Source: Pelosinus baikalensis (GTDB lineage: Bacteria; Bacillota; Negativicutes; DSM-13327). From it: 64,000 bases of DNA. Every line of letters starts with the position of its first letter. Position 1 is the first letter of the stretch. Shown piece after piece: positions 50,836 to 60,702 of this stretch. Position numbers and translations under genes: made by a program. The notes beneath the pieces are model-generated. The model was not told the origin of the DNA. It did not search any database and saw nothing but the letters and a program-made list of their open reading frames with translations. The stretch is taken from contig NZ_JAJHJB010000017.1 in assembly GCF_020819555.1 (NCBI RefSeq), forward strand, positions 1 through 64,000. Direction: 5' to 3'.

Positions 50836-51795
50836 ATGCAATTACAAGAAAAAGTTAAGGCACTAAAAAATCAGGTAAAAAGGAGGCAGTCTTCGCAACA
50901 AGAGAATACGTTTGATTATGAAAAGTGGCTTCCCTATCTTTTCATCTCCCCTGCGCTGGTATTTATTGCAGGATTCTTATTTTATCCACTGGGTAATGTC
51001 TTTTATTACAGTTTGCAGAATTATAATGCCAATACACCGTTCTATAACGGCTTTGCAGGTTTGGATAATTTTGTACGCATTTTGACCCAAGATCCTCAGT
51101 TTTATGCCAGCTTGTGGATTTCATTCAAATGGGTAGTTTCACAAGTTTCATTACAGGTATTCTTTGGAATGAGCATTGCACTGCTGTTAAATCAAAAGTT
51201 TAGATTTCGTACTTTTTTCAGAGCAGCTGCTTTTACACCGTGGGCTATTTCCGGTGTACTGACTTCTGTTATGTGGTCATTAATGTACAATGAACACATG
51301 GGTGTTGTTAATGATTTGTTATTAAAAGTTGGATTTATTGAACAGAGACAGGCATGGGTAGCAGATCTTGCTACCGTTTTCCCGGCAGTTGTCGTTGCAG
51401 AACTTTGGAGAGGCATTCCCTTTTTTGCCATCACATTGCTATCTGCTTTGCAGAGTATTCCTGAAGAACTTTATGAGGCAGCCAAGGTTGACGGGGCAGG
51501 ACGCATAAAAACATTTTTATATGTGACCTTACCCCAACTGAAGAACACGCTTATATTGACAACATTATTGCGTTGCGTCTGGGAGTATAATAATGTTGAT
51601 TTAATTTTCAACTTAACAGGAGGGGGACCAGCACATCATACAACTACGTTGACTATGTATGTTGCTGAATTGGCAATTCGCGAAAATAATTTTGGGTATG
51701 GTTCAGCGATAACGGTCATATCCTTTGCTATTTTGCTCGTATTTGTAGTTACCTATTTGAAAATTAGTCGTATGGAAAGAGGTGCCGAAGTATGA
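50836..51795 (+). CDS. ABC sugar-importer permease (MalF type)
   Basis: 319 residues, six membrane segments after a cytoplasmic N-terminus. The EAA loop reads EELYEAAKVDGAGRIKTFLYV (near 215-235), the contact for the ATPase. Carbohydrate uptake transporter-1 family. SD AAGGTGAG before the ATG. Overlaps the next gene by ATGA. Confidence 0.93.
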   Translation: MQLQEKVKALKNQVKRRQSSQQENTFDYEKWLPYLFISPALVFIAGFLFYPLGNVFYYSLQNYNANTPFYNGFAGLDNFVRILTQDPQFYASLWISFKWVVSQVSLQVFFGMSIALLLNQKFRFRTFFRAAAFTPWAISGVLTSVMWSLMYNEHMGVVNDLLLKVGFIEQRQAWVADLATVFPAVVVAELWRGIPFFAITLLSALQSIPEELYEAAKVDGAGRIKTFLYVTLPQLKNTLILTTLLRCVWEYNNVDLIFNLTGGGPAHHTTTLTMYVAELAIRENNFGYGSAITVISFAILLVFVVTYLKISRMERGAEV

Positions 51796-52628
51796 TGAAA
51801 ATCAGCCTCCAAAAGAAACGATTTTTTACATTGTATTTTCCATTATTGATTACCATGACATTCATCATGTTTCCTTTTTACTGGACCGTGAATACAGCTA
51901 TCAAGAATGAGGGAGATATTGTCAAAACGCCATTGGAGTATATTCCAAGCCAGATTACCTTTGATAATTTCATAAATGCCTGGAATAATATTGGTTTTGC
52001 ATTGTTTTTTAAGAATAGCTTGTTTCTAGCTGGTTGTACTGTTATATCTGTAGTTTTTTTTGCTACTTTGGTAGGATATGCTTTAAGTCGATATCGTTTT
52101 AAAGGGAAAAAAGCCTTTTTGCTTCTGTTGTTGTGTACTCAGTTTGTTCCTGGGGCGATGCTCATTATTCCCTTGTTCATTATCTTCAAGAATTTGGGTC
52201 TCATCAGTAATCCACTATCCCTCATTATTGCTTATACTACTTTCCAAATACCGTTTAATTCTATACTTATGAATGGGTTTATCTCTAATGTGCCAGTGCA
52301 GCTTGAAGAGGCGGCAATGGTAGATGGCTGCAGCCGTCTGCAGGCCATTCGCCATGTTATCTTTCCCTTATTGTTACCAGGAATCGTAGCGACGGGCGTA
52401 TTTACTTTTATCTATGCCTGGAATGAATTCTTATTCGCCTTTATGCTTACGAACAAGGCGGCAAATTTTACCCTTTCGGTTGGGCTAAGCTACATGATGG
52501 GAGAATTCAACATTAATTATGGTGCCCTTGCAGCTGGCAGTGTAATTGCATTAGTCCCTGCAATTATCATGTTTGCTTATGCACAGAGGTATCTAGTTAA
52601 TGGTTTGGGAGGTGCTGTAAAAGGATAA
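51792..52628 (+). CDS. ABC sugar-importer permease (MalG type)
   Basis: 278 residues, six membrane segments. EAA loop VQLEEAAMVDGCSRLQAIRH; C-terminal LAAGSVIALVPAIIMF is typical of MalG-type permeases. Its start codon overlaps the stop of the partner permease (ATGA), so the two form a heterodimer. Confidence 0.93.
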   Translation: MMKISLQKKRFFTLYFPLLITMTFIMFPFYWTVNTAIKNEGDIVKTPLEYIPSQITFDNFINAWNNIGFALFFKNSLFLAGCTVISVVFFATLVGYALSRYRFKGKKAFLLLLLCTQFVPGAMLIIPLFIIFKNLGLISNPLSLIIAYTTFQIPFNSILMNGFISNVPVQLEEAAMVDGCSRLQAIRHVIFPLLLPGIVATGVFTFIYAWNEFLFAFMLTNKAANFTLSVGLSYMMGEFNINYGALAAGSVIALVPAIIMFAYAQRYLVNGLGGAVKG

Positions 52629-52694
52629 TTTTAGATGTGAAAGAATTTAGTTAGTTGACAATAAGCTACAAAACGAGAAGGAGTGATACTCACT

Positions 52695-54026
52695 ATGTTC
52701 AAAAAAGGAACAAAGGTGTTAATGGTCGCCTGTTTATTGAGTTCGCTGGTGCTGCTATTCGGATGCGGGCAGAAGCAGGCGGCTACTGGACAGCCAGCAG
52801 GAGAAAAGGTCAATATTGTATTCTGGGATGAAAATGCAGGGCCAGACCGTACTCCCTACTATGAAGTATTAATTAAGAAATTTGAAGCGCAGAATCCCAA
52901 TATCCATGTTGAGTATGTTGGTCTTCCTAAGAAGTCAGCAAAACAAAAAATTGATACTGCGATTGCTGCCAATGATCTTCCGGATGTATGTGGTGTGCAA
53001 ACGAGTTGGATAGCTGATTTTACGGCACGAAAAGTATTATTGGAAATGGACCCGTTGTTTGATAAATGGAGTGAGAAAGACGAGATTTCCCCGTCTATTA
53101 TCCAGTCAAATCGTGATATGGTATTGGATAAAAAACTATACCAATTGCCTAATACGATGAATATGGAGATTTTATGGTATAGACCTGACTGGTTTAAAGA
53201 AGCTGGCGTGCAAGTTCCTGAAAATTGGGATCAATTTTTTACTGCTGTAGAAAAAATGACAGATAAAGACAAAAATCGTTATGGTTTTACCATTCGTGGC
53301 GGTGATGGTGCATCTTTTCAATTGCAGCGAATGATGTTTGCTTACTCTGGTTTTACTGAATATTTTGATGCAAATGGTAAGTGCCTCATTAATGATCCGA
53401 AACATGTTGAGTTTCTTAAAAAATACTTAGCGCTTTATAAGACCTTTACACCGAAAAGCGATGTGACGAATGGTTATAAAGAAATGATTGCTGCTTTTGA
53501 TACGGGTGCTGTTGCCATGGTGCAGCATAATATTGGATCCTACTCAGAACATAAGAAATCTATGAAGCCAGAACAATATGCTCCATTAGGTTTACCTAAA
53601 ACGGCAAATGGACTGTTAATGCAAGAAGGCGGAAATACCAATGGCTACGGCATTTTCAAAACAACGAAGCATCCAGAAGAAGCATGGAAATTTGTAAGTT
53701 TCTTGTGTTCACAAGAAAGCCAGAGCTATTGGAACCAAAGCATTGGACAGATTCCTACCAATACAGAATCTTTGAAAGAACCTTGGGCAAAAGAATTACC
53801 TCATATGCAGCTTGCGTTACAAATGCTTTCTGATCCTAACTTTAGAATCTATCAACCACCAATGCAATTACCTGACTATCGTTCCATCCTGGATCAAACA
53901 GTCGACCCTGGCATTCAGGCTGTAATGACTGGAAAGAAATCAGCAGAAGATTTTCTGAATGAATGGGCAGCTGCTTTTGAAAAATCAAAACAAAAATATG
54001 ACGCATATGTAGCTGGTAAACAATAG
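52695..54026 (+). CDS. Sugar-binding lipoprotein of the ABC importer
   Basis: 443 residues from the ATG at 52695 (AAGGAGTGA upstream). Lipoprotein signal with lipobox LLFGC, Cys at about 24. The rest is a type-1 solute-binding protein (EVLIKKFEAQNPNIHVEYVG, AVAMVQHNIGSY region, GYGIFKTTKHPEEAWKF). It captures the oligogalacturonide in the periplasm and delivers it to the permeases. Neighbours make unsaturated or saturated oligogalacturonate the likely ligand. Confidence 0.92.
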   Translation: MFKKGTKVLMVACLLSSLVLLFGCGQKQAATGQPAGEKVNIVFWDENAGPDRTPYYEVLIKKFEAQNPNIHVEYVGLPKKSAKQKIDTAIAANDLPDVCGVQTSWIADFTARKVLLEMDPLFDKWSEKDEISPSIIQSNRDMVLDKKLYQLPNTMNMEILWYRPDWFKEAGVQVPENWDQFFTAVEKMTDKDKNRYGFTIRGGDGASFQLQRMMFAYSGFTEYFDANGKCLINDPKHVEFLKKYLALYKTFTPKSDVTNGYKEMIAAFDTGAVAMVQHNIGSYSEHKKSMKPEQYAPLGLPKTANGLLMQEGGNTNGYGIFKTTKHPEEAWKFVSFLCSQESQSYWNQSIGQIPTNTESLKEPWAKELPHMQLALQMLSDPNFRIYQPPMQLPDYRSILDQTVDPGIQAVMTGKKSAEDFLNEWAAAFEKSKQKYDAYVAGKQ

Positions 54027-54079
54027 GGGATATAGTTGTTGCTGGTTGTAGTAAAGAGCTTTAAGGAGGCGTAACCTTA

Positions 54080-55246
54080 ATGATCGGAAAAGAATATCCA
54101 GCAGAAAAGAAAATGACAGTTGATGAGAAAACCGGTAAAGTCGTTTGGCAGCTTACAGCTGGAGAAAGTAATAATTATCATTTTTACTTTACAGATAATT
54201 CCTTCACTATAGAGAAGCGTGAAATTTATTTTATGTCTGATCGTGCCTCGCGAATTCCAGAAGTATATAATCTTTTTAGAATGGACTTGGAAACAGGAGT
54301 TATCTGTCAGCTGACAGATGAAAAAGCAGGAATTATGCCAAGTGGTCATACGAAGACTCCGGATAGTGAATTTGTTATTTACGTAACAGGTAATAAAATT
54401 AAAAAGTTAGATACAACAACGCTGAAATCCACTGACATTTTCGAAGAGGAGACTGGTATTCAATTAGGACATCCGTCTATTTCCCCAAACAAGAAAGTCA
54501 TTGGACTTGCCCGGAATGAAGACCCTGGATTATACAGAGGTGGTAATTACAAAGGTTTCAAAGAGCAAATGTATGCTGTAAAACGCGGGTGGATTACTCT
54601 GGTGGATTTGGATAGTACAAAAGCTACAAATATATATGAAGACACTCATTGGTTAGGTCACTTTCAATTTGCACCCCATGATAGTTCAATAGCTATGTTC
54701 TGTCATGAAGGTCCGTGGAATCTTGTGCTTCAAAGAATTTGGCTGCTTGATATTATGAATCGTACTGTTATTCCTTGTTTCCGTCAGACAGAGGATGATT
54801 GCGTTGGTCATGAATTTTGGACAAATGACGGAAAAATTTTCTTTGATAATCGAAGAAAAGGGCATGATGGTACGATTACGTCAGATAAAAAACAAGCAAT
54901 TATTAATTATCCTGAGTTTGGACAAATACCGTATATTGGAATGGCAGATAGAAATGGTGAGGTGATAAAGAACATTCCTATGCCGTACTATTGTAATCAC
55001 TATCATGCCACTAATGACAATATGCTGCTTATTGGTGATCAAATGGATGATTTGGTATTAATCAGTTTGCAGGATGATAAGGCGCAACTGAAGACATTGT
55101 GTACCCATCATACATCATGGTATATGCAGCAGTCACATTGTCACCCGACCTTTAGCTGGGATAACCAACAGATCTTGTTTACCTCTGATCGAAGTGGAAA
55201 GTGTAATCTGTATATGGTTGAACAGGAGAATGGAAAATGGCTGTAA
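54080..55246 (+). CDS. ogl: Oligogalacturonate lyase (PL22)
   Basis: 388 residues, cytoplasmic seven-bladed beta-propeller. Conserved family features: GKEYPAEKK start, QLTAGESNNYHFYFTDNSF, LGHFQFAPHD, NHYHATNDN and SHCHPTFSWDN, whose His residues bind Mn2+. It splits short oligogalacturonates to 5-keto-4-deoxyuronate. Full length for the family (about 388 in Erwinia/Yersinia Ogl). SD AAGGAGG. Co-transcribed with the ABC importer. Confidence 0.93.
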   Translation: MIGKEYPAEKKMTVDEKTGKVVWQLTAGESNNYHFYFTDNSFTIEKREIYFMSDRASRIPEVYNLFRMDLETGVICQLTDEKAGIMPSGHTKTPDSEFVIYVTGNKIKKLDTTTLKSTDIFEEETGIQLGHPSISPNKKVIGLARNEDPGLYRGGNYKGFKEQMYAVKRGWITLVDLDSTKATNIYEDTHWLGHFQFAPHDSSIAMFCHEGPWNLVLQRIWLLDIMNRTVIPCFRQTEDDCVGHEFWTNDGKIFFDNRRKGHDGTITSDKKQAIINYPEFGQIPYIGMADRNGEVIKNIPMPYYCNHYHATNDNMLLIGDQMDDLVLISLQDDKAQLKTLCTHHTSWYMQQSHCHPTFSWDNQQILFTSDRSGKCNLYMVEQENGKWL

Positions 55247-55364
55247 TAGCAAGATGGCAGGCTAATTGATGAACTAACTGATGAGTACCAAGAGAAGAGA
55301 AAAGAAGAGTCTTAAAGTGACTTGCTCATCAGATAAATACTACAGGAAAGGTAGAGTGGAAATA

Positions 55365-56483
55365 ATGGCGGGTGTGAAACTGCAAAATATATATAAAAGA
55401 TATGGTGATACAACAGTTGTTCAAGATGTGAATTTGGAAATCAAGGATAAAGAATTCATCGTCTTAGTTGGACCTTCTGGCTGCGGTAAATCAACAACAC
55501 TGCGTATGATTGCGGGGTTGGAAGAAATTTCTGATGGGGATATGTATATTGGAGATAAAAGGCTGAATAATATGCCGCCGAAAGATCGTGATATCGCCAT
55601 GGTTTTTCAAAACTACGCCTTATATCCTCATATGGATGTATATGAAAATATGGCATTTGGTTTGAAAATGCGTAAATTTGCAAAACCAGAAATTGATAAA
55701 CGCGTACAAGAAGCTGCAAGTATTTTAAATTTAGAATCTCTATTGAAGAGAAAACCGAAGGATTTATCTGGCGGTCAGCGGCAGCGTGTGGCTTTAGGAA
55801 GGGCGATTGTTCGAGAACCACAAGTATTTTTGATGGATGAGCCCCTATCTAATCTAGATGCTAAACTTCGTGTGCAAATGCGTACGGAAATTAGTAAATT
55901 ACAAAAGAGGCTGCAGACTACAACCGTTTATGTAACTCATGATCAAACAGAAGCAATGACAATGGGAGATCGGCTTGTGGTTATGAAAGATGGGATTATT
56001 CAGCAAATTGCAACACCTGATGAGATATACAATGCTCCTGTTAATATGTTTGTCGCTGGATTTATTGGTTCTCCAGCAATGAATTTTATTAACGGCAATT
56101 TGCAAGCCCAAGGAAATAAAGTGATATTTACTGCTTGTGGTGTTGAATGGAAACTCACTAATGACCAGGCAAAAAAAGTATCGAATTTGAACTATATTGG
56201 CAAAGAAGTGATTATAGGAATACGCCCGGAAGATATCCGTAATGAGGATGTCTCCACTGAGTCCCAGAAGGAAAATATCTATAAGACTTGCATTGAAGTG
56301 CAGGAAAATACAGGGGCAGAAGTATATTTGCACTGCACTGGTGTTGCTGATACAATGCTCACCTTGCGGAGCGATTGCAGTATTAAGATGCAATGCGGAG
56401 AGAAGGTTACATTAAGCATGGATATGGAGAAGGCTCATCTTTTTGATAAGAGTACCCAGCAAAATATAATGCTTTGTAAGTAG
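55365..56483 (+). CDS. ABC importer ATPase (MsmX/UgpC/MalK type)
   Basis: 372 residues from the ATG at 55365; the frame runs further back but typical MsmX proteins start MAGVKLQNIYKRYG. Walker A GPSGCGKST, signature LSGGQRQR, Walker B FLMDEPLSNLDAKL, H-loop VTHDQTE. C-terminal OB-type regulatory domain (about 240-372). It powers the permeases encoded just upstream. Confidence 0.93.
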   Translation: MAGVKLQNIYKRYGDTTVVQDVNLEIKDKEFIVLVGPSGCGKSTTLRMIAGLEEISDGDMYIGDKRLNNMPPKDRDIAMVFQNYALYPHMDVYENMAFGLKMRKFAKPEIDKRVQEAASILNLESLLKRKPKDLSGGQRQRVALGRAIVREPQVFLMDEPLSNLDAKLRVQMRTEISKLQKRLQTTTVYVTHDQTEAMTMGDRLVVMKDGIIQQIATPDEIYNAPVNMFVAGFIGSPAMNFINGNLQAQGNKVIFTACGVEWKLTNDQAKKVSNLNYIGKEVIIGIRPEDIRNEDVSTESQKENIYKTCIEVQENTGAEVYLHCTGVADTMLTLRSDCSIKMQCGEKVTLSMDMEKAHLFDKSTQQNIMLCK

Positions 56484-56525
56484 TTTGAGATCTTTCCTGT
56501 ATCCAAATATCTCTTCTTAAATAAG

Positions 56526-56572
56526 AAAGTACACAATGATTGCAAAGTAACACTGCAGTCTTTGTGTACTTT
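56526..56572 (+). terminator. Terminator of the ABC/ogl operon
   Basis: AAAGTACACAA (56526-56536) with TTGTGTACTTT (56562-56572), the inner part GATTGCA/TGCAGTC extends it; followed by TTATATTG. Confidence 0.8.
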
Positions 56573-56630
56573 TTATATTGCTTTATTCCTTAGCTTCTTT
56601 TCCTTTGCTGCGAAGTGGTGTCAAAAACTT

Positions 56631-56694
56631 ATTAAAATAGTAAATAATTATCTTAATATATCAAATTCTTGAAAAAATGATTTTATTTTATAAT
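56631..56694 (+). promoter_or_regulatory. Pectin-regulon promoter element, copy 3
   Basis: Same 64-bp element as 50731-50794 (58 identities), -10 TATAAT at 56689-56694. Drives the LUD/GH105/GPH unit. Confidence 0.8.
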
Positions 56695-56768
56695 GGAGTA
56701 AAGCTCCTGTGGTAAAGAAACCATAAGAAAATAAGCGTTTGTTACATGTGATTGGCAGAGGGAGGGTG

Positions 56769-57416
56769 ATGATCATCGATAAAATGAAAGCTTGGAAAAA
56801 CCTTTGTAAAGCAAAAGATATAGTCGCGATATTAAACAGAAAGCATTTTCAGGCATCCTATGTGGAAAATATAGAAGAAGCCAAAAAAAAGGTCCTTGGA
56901 ATGCTGGAAGAAGGCGCAAGTGTTGCCATTGGTGGATCGACAACCTTAAGCGAGATGGGATTGGTTGAGATTCTGAGAAATGGCAATTATAAATTTTTTG
57001 ACAGATATCAGGATCTTCCTTTTGATCCCGACATAGTGGATATTCATAGAAAGTCTCTTACAGCAGATTTTTTGTTGACAGGCACTAATGCGATCACTAA
57101 AAAAGGTGAGTTAGTGAACACAGATTGTACTGGCAATCGTGTTGCTCCAATGATTTTTGGTCCTAAGAACGTCATCATAGTAGCAGGGGTTAATAAAATA
57201 GTAGATTGCTTAGAGGATGCATTTCAGAGAATACGGGAAATAGCACCGATGAACTCTAAAAGAATAAAACATGAAACACCCTGTACAGAGACTGGATTTT
57301 GTGTGGACTGTGATTGTAAAAAAAGAATATGTAATTTTACAACAATTATTCATAATGGGATCAAGTTTGAAGGCAGAATTAGAATCGTAATTATAGCCGA
57401 GGAAATTGGATATTAA
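56769..57416 (+). CDS. LUD-domain protein (lactate-utilisation-like)
   Basis: 215 residues from the ATG at 56769 (GGGAGGG upstream, spacing short; ATG 56784 is the alternative). Residues 30-190 match the LUD (DUF162) fold: VAIGGSTTLSEMGL, DFLLTGTNAITKKGELVN, then GNRVAPMIFGPKNVIIVAG. The C-terminal CxxT/Cys motif (TPCTETGFCVDCDCKKRICN) is as in YkgG-like stand-alone LUD proteins. Its reaction is unknown; LUD proteins in lactate/2-hydroxyacid oxidation suggest a role with a uronate-derived acid. First gene under promoter copy 3, before GH105. Confidence 0.85.
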   Translation: MIIDKMKAWKNLCKAKDIVAILNRKHFQASYVENIEEAKKKVLGMLEEGASVAIGGSTTLSEMGLVEILRNGNYKFFDRYQDLPFDPDIVDIHRKSLTADFLLTGTNAITKKGELVNTDCTGNRVAPMIFGPKNVIIVAGVNKIVDCLEDAFQRIREIAPMNSKRIKHETPCTETGFCVDCDCKKRICNFTTIIHNGIKFEGRIRIVIIAEEIGY

Positions 57417-57462
57417 AAGGAACATGATGTAACCGGAAAATCGGAAAATAAGAGGTGGAAAA

Positions 57463-58554
57463 ATGAAAAAATATGTACAATGGATGGCAGATTCAGTAAT
57501 CGCAAGAAAGACAAATTTGACGGATCACTGGGGATATGAATATGGTTTAACCTTAGATGGTATCGCAAAGGTTTGGCAGCAAACAGGAGATAGCAAGTAT
57601 CTTGATTTCATCATAGAAACTATGGATCACTTTATACAAGAAGATGGAACGATCACTGGATATAGATTAAAGGAATACAATATAGATCATTTAAATAATG
57701 GAAAAATCCTACTAACCTTGTATAAAGCAACTGGTAATGAAAAGTATAAGCTCGCACTACAGTCACTAAGAAAACAAATAGAAACTCATCCCCGTACTAG
57801 TGAAGGTGTTTTTTGGCATAAACAAATCTACCCCCATCAAATATGGCTGGATGGATTGTATATGGGTGCAACCTTTTATGCTGCATATATAAAGAAATTT
57901 GGCAATCCAGCAGAATTTGATGATGTTGCAAATCAGTTCATAATAACAGAAAAAAATCTAAAGGATGAAAAAACAGGTCTTTTATATCACGCTTGGGATG
58001 AAGCGAAAGAACAATTCTGGGCAGATAAGAAAACGGGTCTATCGCCACATTTTTGGGTACGGGCTATGGGATGGTATGTGATGGCTTTGGCTGATACATT
58101 AGAAGTTTTTCCAGAAGACAATAAAAATAGAGAAAAGCTAGTGGTCATATTTAATGATTGTATGCAATCCTTGCTGAAGGTACAAGACAAGGAAAGTCAT
58201 GTATGGTATCAAATCTTGGATGCAAAAGATCGCAAAGGCAACTATTTAGAATCCTCAGGATCATCTATGATTGTGTATGCATTATTGAAAGGCGTAAGAA
58301 AAGGATACCTGCCAGCAAGCTTGAAGGAAAATGCAAAACAAGCTTACCAGGGATTGGTGGATGAATTTATTTTAGAGACTAAGGAAGGGCTGATCAATTT
58401 AAATAAAGTGTGCTATGTGGCAGGACTAGGGGGAAAAGACAAGCGTGATGGGACGTTTACCTATTATATAAGTGAACCAATCGTCAGCAATGAGCCAAAA
58501 GGGTTGGGATCATTTATCTTAGCTTCTGGGGAAGCTGAGCTGCTGTCAATGTAG
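57463..58554 (+). CDS. Unsaturated glucuronyl/galacturonyl hydrolase (GH105, YteR/YesR type)
   Basis: 363 residues, cytoplasmic alpha6/alpha6 barrel. HWGYEYGLTLDGI near 22, KQIYPHQIWLDGLYMG with the catalytic-region Asp (about 128), SPHFWVRAMGWYVMAL (about 196) and ESSGSSM. It hydrates the double bond of unsaturated galacturonyl ends (as in unsaturated rhamnogalacturonyl hydrolases), releasing a free sugar. SD AGGTGG. Same operon as the LUD gene. Confidence 0.93.
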   Translation: MKKYVQWMADSVIARKTNLTDHWGYEYGLTLDGIAKVWQQTGDSKYLDFIIETMDHFIQEDGTITGYRLKEYNIDHLNNGKILLTLYKATGNEKYKLALQSLRKQIETHPRTSEGVFWHKQIYPHQIWLDGLYMGATFYAAYIKKFGNPAEFDDVANQFIITEKNLKDEKTGLLYHAWDEAKEQFWADKKTGLSPHFWVRAMGWYVMALADTLEVFPEDNKNREKLVVIFNDCMQSLLKVQDKESHVWYQILDAKDRKGNYLESSGSSMIVYALLKGVRKGYLPASLKENAKQAYQGLVDEFILETKEGLINLNKVCYVAGLGGKDKRDGTFTYYISEPIVSNEPKGLGSFILASGEAELLSM

Positions 58555-58612
58555 CAATGAACCTAAGAATTTATAAGAATAACATTTGTGCTAACATTTG
58601 GAGGTAATTATT

Positions 58613-60136
58613 ATGGCAAGAAAAGTAACGTTAAAAAATATTATTGGTTATGCTTCCGTAAACTTTTTAGGGGGAGGAGCTCAATTCCTGATATCGGCGT
58701 GGCTCATGTATTTTTATACAACCATGTGTAATATGAGTGCGGTACAAGCAGGTCTTATTTTTACTGTGGCCAGGTTATTAGATGCGGTTGGCAATCCGAT
58801 CATGGGTTTTATAACGGATAACTTTCGTAATACAAGACTGGGACGGAAATTTGGAAGAAGAAGATTTTTTATTCTCATGGGGATTCCTACCATAACAATT
58901 ATATTCCCTTTATTATGGATTACAGGTCAATCCTTCACGTACTATCTCATTATGAATTTGATATATGAAGCAATATTTACCATGGTTATTGTTCCATGCT
59001 CCACGCTGCCTGCTGAGATGACTCAGGATGCAGGTGATAAGGCTAAATTAACGGGAACAAAACAATTTTTTGGTACAGTTGCTAATACGATTGCAGCCTT
59101 TATACCTGGGCGACTGTTTCTAATGTATGGGAAAAATTCTCCGGAAGCCTTTTGGGCGACGGGTCTCATTTATGGAGTCATGACAGGCTTTGCATTACTG
59201 CTAGTATATGCCTTTACTTTTGAGCGTGATCCCAAAGAAGTAGAATATAATGATCATATCGGCAGTGTCTGGAATGTTTTACCGCAAATAGGCTCTGATG
59301 TAATGTCAAGTATGAGAATTAAGACCTTTAGACTGCATTGTGTATTGATGGGAGTCGGCGGTATATTCAAAAACCTAACTTCAGGAGTGTTTACCTACTT
59401 TGTCATATTTGTTTTAATGATAGACCCAGTTGTCACTGCGAATATATCAAGTGTTACAGCCCTTGCTTCCTCTATTGCGTTGCTCTTCTTTATCGGAACC
59501 TGTTATAAGTATGGAGGACCCGCTACTTATAAAATATCGACTGTAATCGTCTTTGGATCATTACTTGGATATTATGTACTAACTACAGGCATCTCTTCTG
59601 GTTTGGTAATTTTGTTAACTGTTTTTGCAGTAATCAATACCATCGGAAGAACGGGTATTGATTATGTGCCTGTCTTTCAGCTAGCTTTTATGGCAGACAT
59701 AGATGAAGCTGTAACAGGACAAAGAAGAGAGGGACTATTTTCTGGAGTGAATTCCCTGCTCTCGAAAGTAGCAACGGCGGTAGAAGCAGCATTACTTGGT
59801 TTTGTGTTACAGGCCTTCGGTTTTAAAGCAGGCGTTACAGTCCAACCGGATAGTGCAGTACTTGGAATCTCTATTTTAACGATGGCTACTCCGTTTTTAC
59901 TACTGGGAATCACATGGATTGCTTCTTCAAGGCTTAAACTAAATAAAGAGAGACATAAAATTTTGGTAGATGAAGTTCATCGCTTGCGAGCAGGCGGTTC
60001 TATGGAGGATGCTACTGTAAGCGCAAAAACTGCATTTAAAGAATTAACAGGCTGGGATTATAAAGACTGCTGGGGAAATAATAATGTAGTAGGAAAAACC
60101 TGTAATGTAAATCAAACTACAGAAAAAATGGCATAG
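58613..60136 (+). CDS. GPH-family glycoside/uronide symporter
   Basis: 507 residues from the ATG at 58613 (GGAGGTAA upstream). Twelve membrane segments. DAVGNPIMGFITDNFRNTRLGRKFGRRRFF is in the family's N-terminal helix 2-3 signature, and FQLAFMADIDEAVTGQRREG in the second half. MelB/XynB-like cation symporter for glycosides or uronides. Followed by a cytosolic tail of about 50 residues. Works with GH105 products or substrates. Confidence 0.9.
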   Translation: MARKVTLKNIIGYASVNFLGGGAQFLISAWLMYFYTTMCNMSAVQAGLIFTVARLLDAVGNPIMGFITDNFRNTRLGRKFGRRRFFILMGIPTITIIFPLLWITGQSFTYYLIMNLIYEAIFTMVIVPCSTLPAEMTQDAGDKAKLTGTKQFFGTVANTIAAFIPGRLFLMYGKNSPEAFWATGLIYGVMTGFALLLVYAFTFERDPKEVEYNDHIGSVWNVLPQIGSDVMSSMRIKTFRLHCVLMGVGGIFKNLTSGVFTYFVIFVLMIDPVVTANISSVTALASSIALLFFIGTCYKYGGPATYKISTVIVFGSLLGYYVLTTGISSGLVILLTVFAVINTIGRTGIDYVPVFQLAFMADIDEAVTGQRREGLFSGVNSLLSKVATAVEAALLGFVLQAFGFKAGVTVQPDSAVLGISILTMATPFLLLGITWIASSRLKLNKERHKILVDEVHRLRAGGSMEDATVSAKTAFKELTGWDYKDCWGNNNVVGKTCNVNQTTEKMA

Positions 60137-60598
60137 ATATTTTTTAAATATTACCTTCGAAATATCGGCATTGTGCATGACTTTATTTCTGAGAAATATT
60201 TAAATACAGTTATGATTCATTCGGAAGAACTTGTTTGGGTTGGACATAAAAAACTGATGAAAGATAAGGAGTGTCCACAAATTGATGAGTACCCAGTGAT
60301 TAATTTTCGACAAGGGTGTACCTTCCGTATTTTGTGTGATGAATTGCTGCAAAAACGTGGACTGAATTCGACTTTTGAATATAGCGATTTTGATTCTGTA
60401 AAAAATGCGATGATGGAGGGATTGGGCATTGCGCTGCTCCCACGAAGTGTGGTAGAGAATCTCAATAAAGAAATTAATACATTTCATATATTTAACGAAT
60501 TGAGTCAATTGGAAATCACGCTGTTTGCGATTACTCGTAAAGATAAAAATCTTTCAACCACAGTACACACTCTGGTGAAAAGGCTTCAAGAAAATTAG
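60137..60598 (+). pseudogene. LysR-family regulator, N-terminal half deleted
   Basis: The frame is open directly from the transporter stop and reads LRNIGIVHDFISEKYLN, then the C-terminal substrate-binding subdomain of LysR regulators (GCTFRILCDELLQKRGL, VKNAMMEGLGIALLPRSVV). The HTH and about 140 residues are missing; a normal LysR protein is about 290-300. A GTG at 60173 could start a 141-residue fragment but has no SD. A deletion has probably joined the transporter gene to the end of a lysR gene. Confidence 0.8.
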
Positions 60599-60702
60599 TT
60601 TATGATATAGGCTTTTTTTATATCATTCATAATCCTTTTCAATTTCAAAGAAACGTCGCTTTTCAGTATAATAAGAGTAAGATTAGCTGGGAGGGGAATA
60701 CG

